A stretch of 64,000 bases of DNA, from positions 8,416,501 to 8,480,500 of the forward strand of contig NZ_CP012159.1 of assembly GCF_001189295.1 (NCBI RefSeq). Reading direction: 5' to 3'. Under the pieces are notes generated by a model, which made no database searches, was not told where the DNA came from, and saw nothing but the letters and a program-made list of their open reading frames with translations. This stretch comes from Chondromyces crocatus. GTDB taxonomy: Bacteria; Myxococcota_A; Polyangia; Polyangiales; Polyangiaceae. The translations under genes and the position numbers were made by a program. This document shows positions 1 through 8,365 of this stretch, in pieces. How positions within the stretch are numbered: position 1 is the stretch's first letter; each line of letters starts with the position of its first letter.

Positions 1-261
1 AGTTTCGGGCGCCATCTGAGGCCGCCAGACGGCGATGCCGTCGTCAGGAGCGCCAGCCATGTAGAGGCGGTCCAGGTAGAACGTCGGCTGCTGCGCCGCG
101 GCGTCCGGAGCCCAGAGCGATGCCGCGAGTCCAGTGAGCGCGCCGATGCACGCGAGCCCCCACCGCGCTGCGCTCTTCCGCCGCTTCGCGCCGCTGGCAG
201 GAGTGCCCTCTGCCTTCGCCTGTCGACCCATCTTGCTGCTGTCCTCTGCTTCGCGTTCCAT
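1..261 (-). CDS. Exported protein, N-terminal fragment (OmpA-type outer membrane family?)
   Basis: The reading frame is open to the window edge, so only the first 87 residues are seen. There is a basic N-region (KRRKS), a hydrophobic core (LACIGALTGLAASLW) and an AAAQQ cleavage region, which together make a signal peptide. The mature start contains YLDRLYMAGAPDDGIAVWRP. This resembles the start of myxobacterial secreted beta-barrel/OmpA-type proteins, a family assignment made from memory. The first ATG is at 261, but a GAGGA element 10 nt upstream of an in-frame ATG at 231 and a hairpin at 270-284 make 231 a good alternative start. It replaces the dnaA often found upstream of rpmH. Confidence 0.65.
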   Translation of the reverse strand, partial: MEREAEDSSKMGRQAKAEGTPASGAKRRKSAARWGLACIGALTGLAASLWAPDAAAQQPTFYLDRLYMAGAPDDGIAVWRPQMAPET

Positions 262-655
262 ATGCCGGTCGGCGCAAAGCGCCGGGCTCTGGCGTTCATC
301 GCGCGCGGCTGACATAGCCACCCGCGACGAGGAGGCTACACCAGGCACTCTGGAAGGGGCGAGAGAACGTAAAGCCAGGACAGTCGCAGAACATGGCCGA
401 AGCCGCGAAGAACACGGCACATCTGCGTGACCTGCGAGGTGCGAAGTGTGCCCGTCAGGCGCGGCGCTCGCTTCGCGCACCCCGAGTTCTCGCGTCACCC
501 GCGCGCTCGATCCCGCAAGTTGCGCCCCTCGCCTCGACCTGGGGAAGCCCACAGTGGGGTTGACCGGGCAACCCCCCTGTGCTTAGTTGCGCGCCCCGCG
601 TATCCGTGAGTCTCCGCGACTCCAGCGCGTGATCCAGTTTCGAGGGACTATTGCG
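262..655. other. Intergenic region between the divergent exported protein and rpmH
   Basis: No convincing gene is seen in these 394 bases. A short perfect hairpin (CGGCGC, loop AAA, GCGCCG) lies at 270-284, just upstream of the minus-strand gene. A larger inverted repeat at 551-580 is listed separately. I looked for TTATCCACA-like DnaA boxes and AT-rich unwinding tracts and found none, so there is no support for a replication origin here, although the rpmH cluster is often close to oriC. Confidence 0.6.
551..580 (+). promoter_or_regulatory. Inverted repeat upstream of rpmH, overlapping a possible -35 element
   Basis: ACAG-T-GGGGTTG, a 6-nt loop, then CAACCCC-C-CTGT form a 12-bp stem with one mismatch. 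A TTGACC (560-565) inside the repeat is followed after 17 nt by TTAGTT (583-588). That pair is a weak sigma-70 promoter candidate for rpmH-rnpA. The hairpin could equally be a terminator for upstream transcription or an operator. Confidence 0.35.
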
Positions 656-805
656 ATGAAACGCACATACCAGCCGCACAACACGCGCCGCGCTCGCACT
701 CATGGTTTCCGCGCTCGGATGGCGACGTCCGGAGGCCGCAAGGTCATCAACAACCGCCGCCGCAAGGGACGCACCCGCCTCGTCCCCTCCATCTACAAGA
801 AGTAA
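656..805 (+). CDS. rpmH: 50S ribosomal protein L34
   Basis: The 49-residue basic protein begins [18 protein letters not shown] and continues through the [19 protein letters not shown] signature of L34, ending in KK. Length and sequence are canonical across bacteria. It binds 23S rRNA in the large ribosomal subunit. It opens the conserved rpmH-rnpA-yidD-yidC-jag cluster, and rnpA begins only 9 nt downstream, so the two are almost certainly co-transcribed. An in-frame extension upstream to 587 exists, but the family length fixes the start at the ATG at 656. Confidence 0.97.
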   Translation: MKRTYQPHNTRRARTHGFRARMATSGGRKVINNRRRKGRTRLVPSIYKK

Positions 806-814
806 CCGGACGCC

Positions 815-1198
815 ATGGGGCGCCTCTCGCGGGCGCAGCGTATCCGGAAGCGGCCCGACTTCATCCGAATCCAGGAGGGTGGAATTCGGGTGACGAGCAG
901 GCACTTCCTCCTGTTGCTTGCCCCCTCATCCGATCGAAACCTCCCCCCGCGCCTCGGCGTGGTCGCCTCTCGCAAGGTCGGAGGGGCCGTCGAACGGAAC
1001 CGCTCGAAGCGCCTCGTACGTGAGGTCTTCCGTCAGAGCGGCGCTGTCTTCCCGGCTGGCATCGACGTCGTGGTGATCGTCCGTCCTGGAGCGCACTTGC
1101 TTTCCTGTGCCCAGATGGAGGCAGAGCTTCAGGGCGTGGCACCGTTCATCCGGCGGCGCGCCCAGGAGGTCCTCCGGCGCGCCCATCCGTCCTCGTGA
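815..1198 (+). CDS. rnpA: Ribonuclease P protein component
   Basis: The 127-residue protein begins with the RLSRAQRIRKRPDF motif typical of RnpA. It contains the conserved central RNR-type block (VGGAVERNRSKRLVREVFR, about residues 57-75), which contacts the RNA subunit. RnpA helps M1 RNA remove 5' leaders from tRNA precursors. It lies directly behind rpmH, as in most bacteria. Its TGA stop at 1196-1198 overlaps an upstream in-frame GTG of the yidD frame. Confidence 0.95.
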   Translation: MGRLSRAQRIRKRPDFIRIQEGGIRVTSRHFLLLLAPSSDRNLPPRLGVVASRKVGGAVERNRSKRLVREVFRQSGAVFPAGIDVVVIVRPGAHLLSCAQMEAELQGVAPFIRRRAQEVLRRAHPSS

Positions 1199-1281
1199 AC
1201 GCAAGTTTCCTCCGGGCGTCGGAGGGTAGAGGCTTGCGCACGGAAAGATGGCGACCCAAGCTGGGAGGCGCTGATCGAGCC

Positions 1282-1629
1282 ATGGTGGCAAAGCTTCTCC
1301 TCGCGCTCATCCGAGCTTACCAGCTCACCCTTTCGCGGCTGATCCTCGCCACGCTCGGCCCCGTGTGCCGGTTCGAACCCTCCTGCTCCCGCTATGCAGC
1401 AGCCTGCATTTCCGGGCACGGACCGCTCCGGGGAAGCTTGCTTTCGCTGAAACGACTGTGTAGATGTCACCCGTTTCATCCAGGCGGGATCGATCCCCCA
1501 CCGCCACCCCGTATCAGCCCCTCCGTTCCGGTCCAGAAAGCAACGTGGCAGGACAGATCGGCCGGCGAAGAACCCAGCCGTCAGGCTGACCCAGGATCCA
1601 CCGGCAGCGCTTGGCCCAACGCCACCTGA
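1282..1629 (+). CDS. yidD: Membrane protein insertion efficiency factor YidD
   Basis: YidD signatures are clear: RAYQLTLSRL followed by CRFEPSCSRYA and a later HPFHPGG. The family is a small amphipathic protein at the inner membrane that assists YidC-mediated insertion. The frame is open upstream to a GTG at 1195 overlapping the rnpA stop, but family alignment favours the ATG at 1282, giving 115 residues. The C-terminus after residue 75 is a Pro/Ser-rich tail, longer than in many homologues. It sits between rnpA and yidC, its normal place. Confidence 0.9.
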   Translation: MVAKLLLALIRAYQLTLSRLILATLGPVCRFEPSCSRYAAACISGHGPLRGSLLSLKRLCRCHPFHPGGIDPPPPPRISPSVPVQKATWQDRSAGEEPSRQADPGSTGSAWPNAT

Positions 1630-1776
1630 GAGGACCAGAGCCTAGACGCTTCCTCGTCACATCCCCCGCCGTCTGGTACGCCCCGCAGCGCCCTCGCTGC
1701 TGTGTGCCTGCCGCCCCCCGTGGAGGACAGACGCAATCGAAGCGATTCGCTGGAGTGGAACGACCCGAAGGATCTC

Positions 1777-3531
1777 ATGGAACGCAGCAACCTGTTGAAG
1801 TGGCTGTTCATCGGCCTCGCCGTCCTGCTTTTCATCCAGTTCGGGCCGAAGTTGTTCGGCGAGGAACAGGTCGAGCGGCAGCCGCTCGGAAGCCTCCGCG
1901 ATGATACGCAGGCTCCGGAGCGCGCCGCCGAAGAGATGTGTGTCATCGAGGGCGAGGGCTTCAAGGCCGAGCTGTCGAGCCGTGGCGGATCACTCCGGCA
2001 CTTCTGGCTCACCTTGCCGAAGTACCAGATCGTCAAGGAGCAGGATCAGAAGCTGCCCCTGGATCTGGTCAGCACGACCCTCGAATCGCGCAGCCCCTTG
2101 AGGACCGATCTGCGCCTCCTCGCAGACGCCCCGCAGCAGCAGGTCGAGTTCCACGATCTCGACTGGAAGCTCGCCGCGCAGGACGGCAAGAGCTGCACGT
2201 TCACCCACGCCGACGCGAACAGCGACCTGACCAAGGTCGTCGCCGCCACCGGCAAGTCGTACGAGCTCGAAGTCACGCTGAGCGTGAAGAACCTGTCCGC
2301 CGAGAAGCGGAAGCACCGACTCACCGTCGAGCAGACCGCGTACCACACGCAGTCCGAGACCACGGGTAGCTTCCTCCAGCCCACGACCGAGTGGGCCACG
2401 GAGACGATCGCGTCCACGAACGAGCGCACGGATCGCCAGCTCCCCACCGACTTCGAACCCAAGGACTTCGAGGACAAAGAGTTCACGTCCGAGAAGTGGC
2501 GCCGCACGCCTGGCGATGCGCAGTTTGCCGCCGTCTCCAGCAGCTACTTCAGCAAGATCGTCATCCCCATCGAGGGCCCTCGCCCCGCCGCCGAGACGCA
2601 GATCGAGGAGATCTGGGACTCGCGCAAGTACCGCAAGCAGGCCTCTGATCCCAACCACGGGTACGTCTATCGAGCCCGGCTCGCCTACCCCGAGACCGAG
2701 ATCGAGCCGCAAGGGACGACGACCTACAAACTCGTCGCCTACGCTGGCCCGAAGGAGCGAGAGCTGCTCGGAACGCTGGGACACAACACCACCGAGGTCA
2801 TCAACCTCGGCTGGTTCTCTCCCATCGCGAAGGTGCTCGTCTCCTACTTGTACGTGCTCCACCGGGCGGTCGGGAGCTGGGGCTGGGCGATCGTCCTGCT
2901 CACGATGACCGTGCGCATGCTGCTGTTCCCGCTGAGCCTCCAGCAGATCAAGAGCGCCGCCGCGATGCGGAAGCTCAAGCCGGAGATGGACTCGCTCAAC
3001 GAGAAGTACAAGGACGACGCGGCTCAGCGTGCCGTCGCGCTGCAAGAGCTCTGGCGGAAGAACAAGGTCGCGAACCCCCTCGTGGGCTGCTTCCCCTTGC
3101 TCCTCCAGATGCCCGTCTGGTTCGCGCTGTACACGGCGCTGCAGACGGCCGTGGAGCTGTATCACACGCCATTCGGCCCCTTCATTCGCGACCTCGCCTC
3201 GAGAGATCCTTATTTCGTCATCCCCGTCGTGCTAGGCGCATCGAGCTTCATTCAGCAAAAGCTCATGCCGCCTCAAGGCGACCCGGCTCAGCAGAAGATG
3301 ATGCTGTACATGATGCCGGCCGTCTTCACGGCGATGATGCTCTTCCTACCCGCCGGCCTGGGCGTGTACATGCTGACGAACACCTGGCTCGGCATCGGTC
3401 AGCAAGTGCTGGTCGAGCGCTATCTCAAGGGTCGCGACGGGGGGGGCATCGAAGTGCGGGAAAAATCTTCGGGTGACGACGGGAAGTCGGCGCCTGCTCT
3501 TGGAAAGGGAAAAGCACGTGTCCGTGGATAG
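1777..3531 (+). CDS. yidC: Membrane protein insertase YidC (Oxa1 family)
   Basis: This is a 584-residue Gram-negative-type YidC. An N-terminal TM (LLKWLFIGLAVLLFIQF) is followed by a large periplasmic beta-sandwich domain to about residue 350. The conserved 60KD_IMP core comes next: GWGWAIVLLTMTVR, then PLSLQQIKS, then GCFPLLLQMPVWFALY, and the last TMs near residues 470-550. The tail is basic (GKGKARVRG), suited to ribosome contact. It inserts membrane proteins with or without SecYEG. I chose the ATG at 1777, preceded by GAAGGA, over an upstream in-frame ATG at 1702. The 3' end overlaps jag. Confidence 0.96.
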   Translation: MERSNLLKWLFIGLAVLLFIQFGPKLFGEEQVERQPLGSLRDDTQAPERAAEEMCVIEGEGFKAELSSRGGSLRHFWLTLPKYQIVKEQDQKLPLDLVSTTLESRSPLRTDLRLLADAPQQQVEFHDLDWKLAAQDGKSCTFTHADANSDLTKVVAATGKSYELEVTLSVKNLSAEKRKHRLTVEQTAYHTQSETTGSFLQPTTEWATETIASTNERTDRQLPTDFEPKDFEDKEFTSEKWRRTPGDAQFAAVSSSYFSKIVIPIEGPRPAAETQIEEIWDSRKYRKQASDPNHGYVYRARLAYPETEIEPQGTTTYKLVAYAGPKERELLGTLGHNTTEVINLGWFSPIAKVLVSYLYVLHRAVGSWGWAIVLLTMTVRMLLFPLSLQQIKSAAAMRKLKPEMDSLNEKYKDDAAQRAVALQELWRKNKVANPLVGCFPLLLQMPVWFALYTALQTAVELYHTPFGPFIRDLASRDPYFVIPVVLGASSFIQQKLMPPQGDPAQQKMMLYMMPAVFTAMMLFLPAGLGVYMLTNTWLGIGQQVLVERYLKGRDGGGIEVREKSSGDDGKSAPALGKGKARVRG

Positions 3532-4102
3532 CACCGCTGCGGAGAGAGACGCCGGTTCGGCTGCCGAGGCGCAGCCCGCAGGTCTCGACGAAGAGATCAA
3601 CGAGACGACTGGCGCCGACGAGCCGTTCGTCGAGGATGGGCGAGCGGACATCGCCCTCGACTTCGTGATCGACGTCCTCGCCGCGATGGGGATGGATTGC
3701 ACCGTGGACCTCCTCGAAAACGACGACACGGATCCTCCCGAGGAGATCCGTATCGAGATCGAGGGCAAGGATGCGGGTCGAGTGATTGGAAAGAAGGGAC
3801 AGACGCTGTCGGCGCTCCAGTTCCTGACCAACCGGATCATCAATCGTCCTGGCACCAAGCGACGCCATGTGATCATCGACGCCGAAGGCTACCGGGCGAG
3901 GCGTGAGGACACCCTCACTTCAATGGCGCGCCGGCTCGGGAAGCAGGCAGTCGAAGAAGGGAAAATCATCACGTTCGAGCCGATGAGCCCCCAGGATCGT
4001 CGGGTGGTTCACCTCGCGCTCGCGAAATTCCCTGGCGTCGTGACGAAAAGCGATGGTGAAGGCGATGCCCGTCGCGTCCAGATCATTCCCGTGCGGAGAT
4101 GA
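3518..4102 (+). CDS. jag: Jag/KhpB-type RNA-binding protein (KH plus R3H)
   Basis: The protein has about 194 residues. After an acidic N-terminal stretch there is a KH-type domain with the GxxG loop VIGKKGQTLSALQFLTNRI (about residues 85-105). A C-terminal R3H domain carries the R-x3-H motif (DRRVVHLAL) and ends VQIIPVRR. Jag/KhpB proteins bind RNA and normally follow yidC. The N-terminal Jag_N domain of Firmicutes is missing, as is common in proteobacterial versions. The GTG at 3518 has GAAAGGG about 8 nt upstream and overlaps the yidC stop by 14 nt; an ATG at 3473 is possible. Confidence 0.88.
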   Translation: MSVDSTAAERDAGSAAEAQPAGLDEEINETTGADEPFVEDGRADIALDFVIDVLAAMGMDCTVDLLENDDTDPPEEIRIEIEGKDAGRVIGKKGQTLSALQFLTNRIINRPGTKRRHVIIDAEGYRARREDTLTSMARRLGKQAVEEGKIITFEPMSPQDRRVVHLALAKFPGVVTKSDGEGDARRVQIIPVRR

Positions 4103-4117
4103 GCCAACCCGGTTGCA

Positions 4118-4145
4118 TTGACAGTCATCGCCCTCTGTGCATAAT
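4118..4145 (+). promoter_or_regulatory. Sigma-70-type promoter of rplS
   Basis: A perfect -35 (TTGACA, 4118-4123) and a near-perfect -10 (CATAAT, 4140-4145) are separated by 16 nt. This is rare in such GC-rich DNA. It lies 15 nt after the jag stop and gives an untranslated leader of about 70 nt before rplS. The leader carries a GAAGG Shine-Dalgarno at 4214-4218. Confidence 0.75.
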
Positions 4146-4223
4146 CGCGGCCCCTCGGACAGCGCCGTGGGGCGGCGTACCACGTCCTCGTACTACCTAC
4201 CCCATTCTGGTTGAAGGTTAACC

Positions 4224-4580
4224 ATGCAGACCTCGAACATCCTCGCGAAGCTCGAAGCTCCCATGATCCGGGAGAGCCTCCCCGACTTCCGTGTCGGCGA
4301 CACGGTGCGGGTGCATTATCGGATCGTCGAGGGGGAGAAAGAGCGGATCCAGGTGTTCCAGGGGGTGGTGCTGAAGCGCCACCGCGCCGGTGTTCGGAGC
4401 ACTTTCACCGTCCGGAAGGTGAGCTTCTCGGTCGGCGTCGAGAGGATCTTCCTGCTTCACAGCCCCCGCATCGACAAGGTGGAGGTCGTCTCGCGTGGCC
4501 TCGTTCGCCGCGCGCGCCTCTTCTACCTCCGCAAGCTCTCTGGCAAGGCCGCCCGCGTCCGCGACGCGCGCGAGCAGTGA
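4224..4580 (+). CDS. rplS: 50S ribosomal protein L19
   Basis: The 118-residue protein matches L19 along its whole length: [54 protein letters not shown] and [18 protein letters not shown]19 lies at the interface of the two ribosomal subunits. In many bacteria rplS sits with rpsP, rimM and trmD. Here it stands alone after jag with its own strong promoter and a hairpin right after the stop, so it looks monocistronic. Confidence 0.96.
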   Translation: MQTSNILAKLEAPMIRESLPDFRVGDTVRVHYRIVEGEKERIQVFQGVVLKRHRAGVRSTFTVRKVSFSVGVERIFLLHSPRIDKVEVVSRGLVRRARLFYLRKLSGKAARVRDAREQ

Positions 4581-4587
4581 TCTCGTC

Positions 4588-4607
4588 GCCCGGAGACTGC
4601 TCCGGGC
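4588..4607 (+). terminator. Hairpin just after rplS
   Basis: A perfect 8-bp stem (GCCCGGAG / CTCCGGGC) with a 4-nt ACTG loop starts 8 nt after the rplS stop codon. No T-run follows, as is usual in GC-rich genomes, so the terminator call rests on position and stem strength. Confidence 0.5.
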
Positions 4608-4817
4608 CGACTCTCGGTTCCACGTTTCTGCCCCACATTGCGTTGTCCGCCGCTCGGCTTTCGATGTCATGGGGTCTACGACCTCGGATGACACGATCGC
4701 GGCCGGGCATGTACGCCGCAGTCCTCCGGTCTCACTTCTTCTTGATCAGCGCCTGAGCGCCCACGGTATGCTCGCGCCGGCGGCGCTCCCACGTCGCGAA
4801 CACCAAGAAGGATCTAC

Positions 4818-6062
4818 ATGCTCTGTCCGCGTTGCGGCGCTCCCGCGACCCCCGCCGACAAGTTCTGCGCCATTTGCGCCTCACCGCTCGGCGCTTCAGG
4901 GTACGGCGCTCCGCCTCCCCCTCCCCCGCCCCCTCCGTTCGGGGGAGCCCCTGGTTTCGGCCCTCCGCAGGACGCTGGGTTTGGCGCTCCTCCGGGTGGG
5001 GGCTTCGGACCGCCAGGGCCTGGATTCGGACCTCCGCCGCAGCCAGGCGGCTTTGGACCTCCGCCGCCCCAGCCGGGTGGCTTCGGGCCGCCTCCGCCGC
5101 CCCAGCAAGGGAGCTTTGGACCTCCGCCGCCCCAGCCGGGGGGCTTCGGGCCGCCTCCGCCTCCGCCGCAGCAAGGGAGCTTTGGCCCTCCGCCACCTCA
5201 GCCGGGTGGCTTCGGGCCGCCCCCACCTCCTCCCCCTCCTGTGCCGGGCAACATGTTCGGCTCACCGCCTCCGCCCCCACCTCCCGTGCCTCTTGGCCCC
5301 TCCGATGGCTTCGGCGCGCCACCACCTCCGCCCCCCGGCTTCGGTCCTCCACCCGCAGGTGGGTCGGGCGGCTACGCCCCGCCGCCTCCCCCGCCTCCAG
5401 CGGCCGAGCCTGCAGGGAGCGGTGGTTATCCCCCCGTACCTCGCCCGGGCTTCGCGCCCCCCGCCAAGCCAGCTGCGCGCTGCGTCCAGGGACATGTCAT
5501 CCCCGCGGGCGGCTCCTTCTGCATGGAAGGCGGGCACCCCATTGCCCTCGACAACGACAGCTTTGGAAATGACGCCTACGGGCCCACCGCCTATGCGCCG
5601 CAAGGCGGTGGCTTCGGTGCGGAGCCTTATCCCGCGCCCCCTCCCGCCGGGATCCCGCCCCTGCCGCCTGGCGGACCGAGCGCCACCCCCGGGGCCCCGA
5701 GGGCTGTGCCGGCCGCCGAGCCGCCCAAGGATCGCGCCGCACTCGCGGGCTTCCTGATCAGCTTCCAGGACGACCCGCTGGGCAAGCACTGGGTGCTCTA
5801 CCAGGGCAAAAACCTCATCGGGCGCGCAGAGACGGGCCAGAAGGTGGACGTACCCGTCGCGCATGGAACCACGTCCACGCACCACGCCACGATCGACTGC
5901 GAGGGCGGGCGCATGATCCTCTCCGATCTCGGCTCGACCAACGGCACCTTTCACAACGAAGAGGCCATCGGCTTCCAGGGGCGACGCGAGCTCCGGGATG
6001 GCGATCGCATCCGCTTCGGTGGCTTCAGTGTCATTGTCATCAACGTCGCGACGAGAAGCTAG
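4818..6062 (+). CDS. Zinc-ribbon, Pro/Gly-rich, FHA-domain protein
   Basis: The protein has 414 residues. Residues 3-20 form a zinc ribbon (CPRC...CAIC). Residues 25-205 are a low-complexity run of GGFGPPPPQ-like repeats. A second Cys/His motif (CVQGH...CMEGGHP) lies near 222-245. The C-terminal FHA domain (about 315-410) has the conserved RAETG, THHATIDC and SDLGSTNGTFHN segments, so it should bind phospho-threonine peptides. There is no signal peptide, so it is probably cytoplasmic. An AAGAAGG element sits 5-6 nt before the ATG. It starts a same-strand block of FHA/VWA/PP2C genes. Function is inferred from domains only. Confidence 0.88.
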   Translation: MLCPRCGAPATPADKFCAICASPLGASGYGAPPPPPPPPPFGGAPGFGPPQDAGFGAPPGGGFGPPGPGFGPPPQPGGFGPPPPQPGGFGPPPPPQQGSFGPPPPQPGGFGPPPPPPQQGSFGPPPPQPGGFGPPPPPPPPVPGNMFGSPPPPPPPVPLGPSDGFGAPPPPPPGFGPPPAGGSGGYAPPPPPPPAAEPAGSGGYPPVPRPGFAPPAKPAARCVQGHVIPAGGSFCMEGGHPIALDNDSFGNDAYGPTAYAPQGGGFGAEPYPAPPPAGIPPLPPGGPSATPGAPRAVPAAEPPKDRAALAGFLISFQDDPLGKHWVLYQGKNLIGRAETGQKVDVPVAHGTTSTHHATIDCEGGRMILSDLGSTNGTFHNEEAIGFQGRRELRDGDRIRFGGFSVIVINVATRS

Positions 6063-6161
6063 CGCCTGCGAACTGACCGCAACCGCGACCGCCGTTGCGC
6101 GGTGGTCGCCCCGCCCGCGCCGGAGCACAGGCTCCGCTCCGTGCGCTGGAGACCGTCACGT

Positions 6162-8330
6162 ATGATGTTGCACGAACCAGCCTGCCCGCCGCAGCCCAAT
6201 CCTGGGACGGGTCCCAGACGAAGCCGCAGCCCTCTGCTCCTCCTCGCCATCACGCTGCTGGCGCTCATCGTTCTTCCCCGCGCGGCAGCAGCCGCCCCGG
6301 AAGCGCGCATCCTCCGGATCGATCCCCGCGCGAGTACGGTCGACGGCCAGCCCGTTCTGACGACCGTCCTCGATCTCGTCCAGAACAAGCGCCTCGGGGA
6401 CATCACCAAGCAATGCGCGACCCTCACGGGCAATGCGCACATGGACTGCGTGGCCGACGCGCTCGAGCAGCCGCAGGCCCTGTATTCGTCATTCGATTTC
6501 CCTGACAAGAACGCGCTGTTCACCGTCACGGTCGACGGGACGGACCTGCCCTCCAAGTTCGAATCGAAGGCCCGCTGGGGCGACAGCGCTGGTCAGCCTG
6601 GCGTCGGTACGGCCTGGCTCATTCTCATCGACGCCGCGTCCACGATGGGCGCGCGCTTCGACGAGGCCAAGGCCGTCGCCAACGCCTTCGTCAATACGAT
6701 GACGCCGAACGATATCGTCGACGTCATGTTCTTCAACGACCGCGTGGTCGTCGAAGACTCGAAATGGGTCAACAACAAGCAGCAAGCGCTCCAGAGCATC
6801 TCGAGCGTCACGCGCACCTACCCGACCCAGGGGCGAACCAGGCCCCTGCTCAACATCATCAAGAACGCCGCGACCGACGCCTTCCGTGATCTCGGGAACG
6901 TCGGCCAGGGTGTTGCCGCGCCCATGCACCAGGCCCTGGTGCTGCTCTCGAACGGCAGCGCCGGCTCGGATCCGAGCTCCTCGGGTGCCGGCGCCACGGT
7001 GCTGCGCGACTACCTCACCAAGGGACGCTTCCCGGAGAACAACGACGTTCTCCCGAAGACCCCCGTCCCGGTGATCTCCATCCAGTTCCCGAGCGTGCTC
7101 ATCGACGAGTTCGCACTCAACTCCCGGGAGTTCATGGAGGGGCTGACGAACCCCGAGATCGGCGGGTTCTTCAGCATCGTGCGTGACGGCCAGGTCCGAC
7201 GCGCCGCCAACATCGTCAACGCGGTGCGCACGCGCTTCAACCGCATGCACATCGTGCGCTGGCGGGTCTCCTGCATCGCGCCGAGCATCACCCAGACCTT
7301 CAAGCTCGCCTTCGCCAACACGAACCCGCCCATCGCCGGCGACGCCACGTTCCAGAACGTGCCTGTCGGCATCGACCCGACCACGTGGCCCCTCGACATC
7401 GATCGTGAAGCCACGGAGCGGGCAGCGAAGAAGGACCCGGCCTACCCCGGCGGCACGCTCAAGATCTTCGGCAACTTCTGCTGGGGCGGGAATGCCCAGC
7501 GCGCCGAGATCTACATGGTGCCCAAGAACCAGGCGGCCCCGCAGTCGCTGCAGGGCGGCAGCCTGGATGACGCCAAGAAGGCGCAGCGCTCGCTCATCGA
7601 GCAAGGGATGCGGGGGAAGGCGCTCAGCACGGGCGACACGATGGCCGAGTTCGAGCTTCCGAACTCCGACAACTTCCTCGTCGGAAAAGGCGAGCAGATG
7701 TCGGGCCGGATCATCCTCTACGACAACCAGGCGCGTCGCACGAGCGCGATCACCGCGGACAAGATCCTGACGGTGCGCGCGCAAGAGGCGCCCCTTCCGT
7801 ACATCCTCATCGGCGGCATCACCTTCGGCGGCGTCGTCCTGGTGCTCCTCGTGGTGTCGATCTTCCGCGGTGGCGGTTCGAAGCAGCGCCGCGGCGGCAC
7901 GGCTGGACCGCCCCCGAAGCCCGTCGTCGCAGGCATGGCGCCAGTGGCTGCGCCCATGCCGGGTGGCGGTGCCCCGTTCGGCTCGGCGCTCCCCTCGGGC
8001 GGTGATTTCGGTTACGGCGGTCCCCCTCCTGGTGGTGGCAGCCGTGCCGTCCTCTCGGGCGCAGCGGGCATCTTCACGGTCACCCCAGGGATGGAGATGC
8101 GGGCTGGCCGCGACGGCTCCGCTTGCCAGATCCTCCTCACCGAGCCGCGTGTCTCGGGCGTCCACGCCGTGGTAAAGTTCGAGGCTGGCCAGTTGTTCGT
8201 TCGCGATGAGAACTCGAACAACGGGACCTTCCTGAACGGCCAGCGGCTGTCCTCCGGCGTGTGGACGCCGGCACCTCCCGGCGCCCTGATCCGGTTCGGT
8301 CCAGTCGAGTTCAGCACGCGGCTGGAGTAG
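6162..8330 (+). CDS. Membrane-anchored VWA-FHA protein
   Basis: The protein has about 722 residues. A long signal segment (RRSRSPLLLLAITLLALIVLPRAAAAAP, written here in part: LLLLAITLLALIVL) is followed by a periplasmic VWA domain around 145-330. Its MIDAS reads DAAST in place of DxSxS. A TM helix (ILIGGITFGGVVLVLLVVS) lies near 545-567. After a Gly/Pro linker comes a cytoplasmic C-terminal FHA domain (RDGSACQILLTEPRVSGVHA, DENSNNGTFLNG). The layout suggests a sensor linking an extracytoplasmic VWA domain to phospho-Thr signalling inside. The frame is open upstream to 6102. ATG 6162 has CTGGAG 9 nt before it. Confidence 0.85.
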   Translation: MMLHEPACPPQPNPGTGPRRSRSPLLLLAITLLALIVLPRAAAAAPEARILRIDPRASTVDGQPVLTTVLDLVQNKRLGDITKQCATLTGNAHMDCVADALEQPQALYSSFDFPDKNALFTVTVDGTDLPSKFESKARWGDSAGQPGVGTAWLILIDAASTMGARFDEAKAVANAFVNTMTPNDIVDVMFFNDRVVVEDSKWVNNKQQALQSISSVTRTYPTQGRTRPLLNIIKNAATDAFRDLGNVGQGVAAPMHQALVLLSNGSAGSDPSSSGAGATVLRDYLTKGRFPENNDVLPKTPVPVISIQFPSVLIDEFALNSREFMEGLTNPEIGGFFSIVRDGQVRRAANIVNAVRTRFNRMHIVRWRVSCIAPSITQTFKLAFANTNPPIAGDATFQNVPVGIDPTTWPLDIDREATERAAKKDPAYPGGTLKIFGNFCWGGNAQRAEIYMVPKNQAAPQSLQGGSLDDAKKAQRSLIEQGMRGKALSTGDTMAEFELPNSDNFLVGKGEQMSGRIILYDNQARRTSAITADKILTVRAQEAPLPYILIGGITFGGVVLVLLVVSIFRGGGSKQRRGGTAGPPPKPVVAGMAPVAAPMPGGGAPFGSALPSGGDFGYGGPPPGGGSRAVLSGAAGIFTVTPGMEMRAGRDGSACQILLTEPRVSGVHAVVKFEAGQLFVRDENSNNGTFLNGQRLSSGVWTPAPPGALIRFGPVEFSTRLE

Positions 8331-8365
8331 GCTGACAAGCGCCCCTCGCCCCCCCTTGGGGCCTC

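Noticed and set aside
262-655. Replication origin next to rpmH
   Set aside because: No DnaA boxes, AT-rich tract or dnaA gene were found; the only structure is two hairpins.
1195-1281. Longer YidD starting at the GTG that overlaps the rnpA stop
   Set aside because: The added 29 residues are not family-like; YidD homologues start near the ATG at 1282.
4940-5430. DNA-level repeat array in the FHA gene treated as a separate element
   Set aside because: The repeats encode in-frame GGFGPPPPQ modules; they are a protein low-complexity region.
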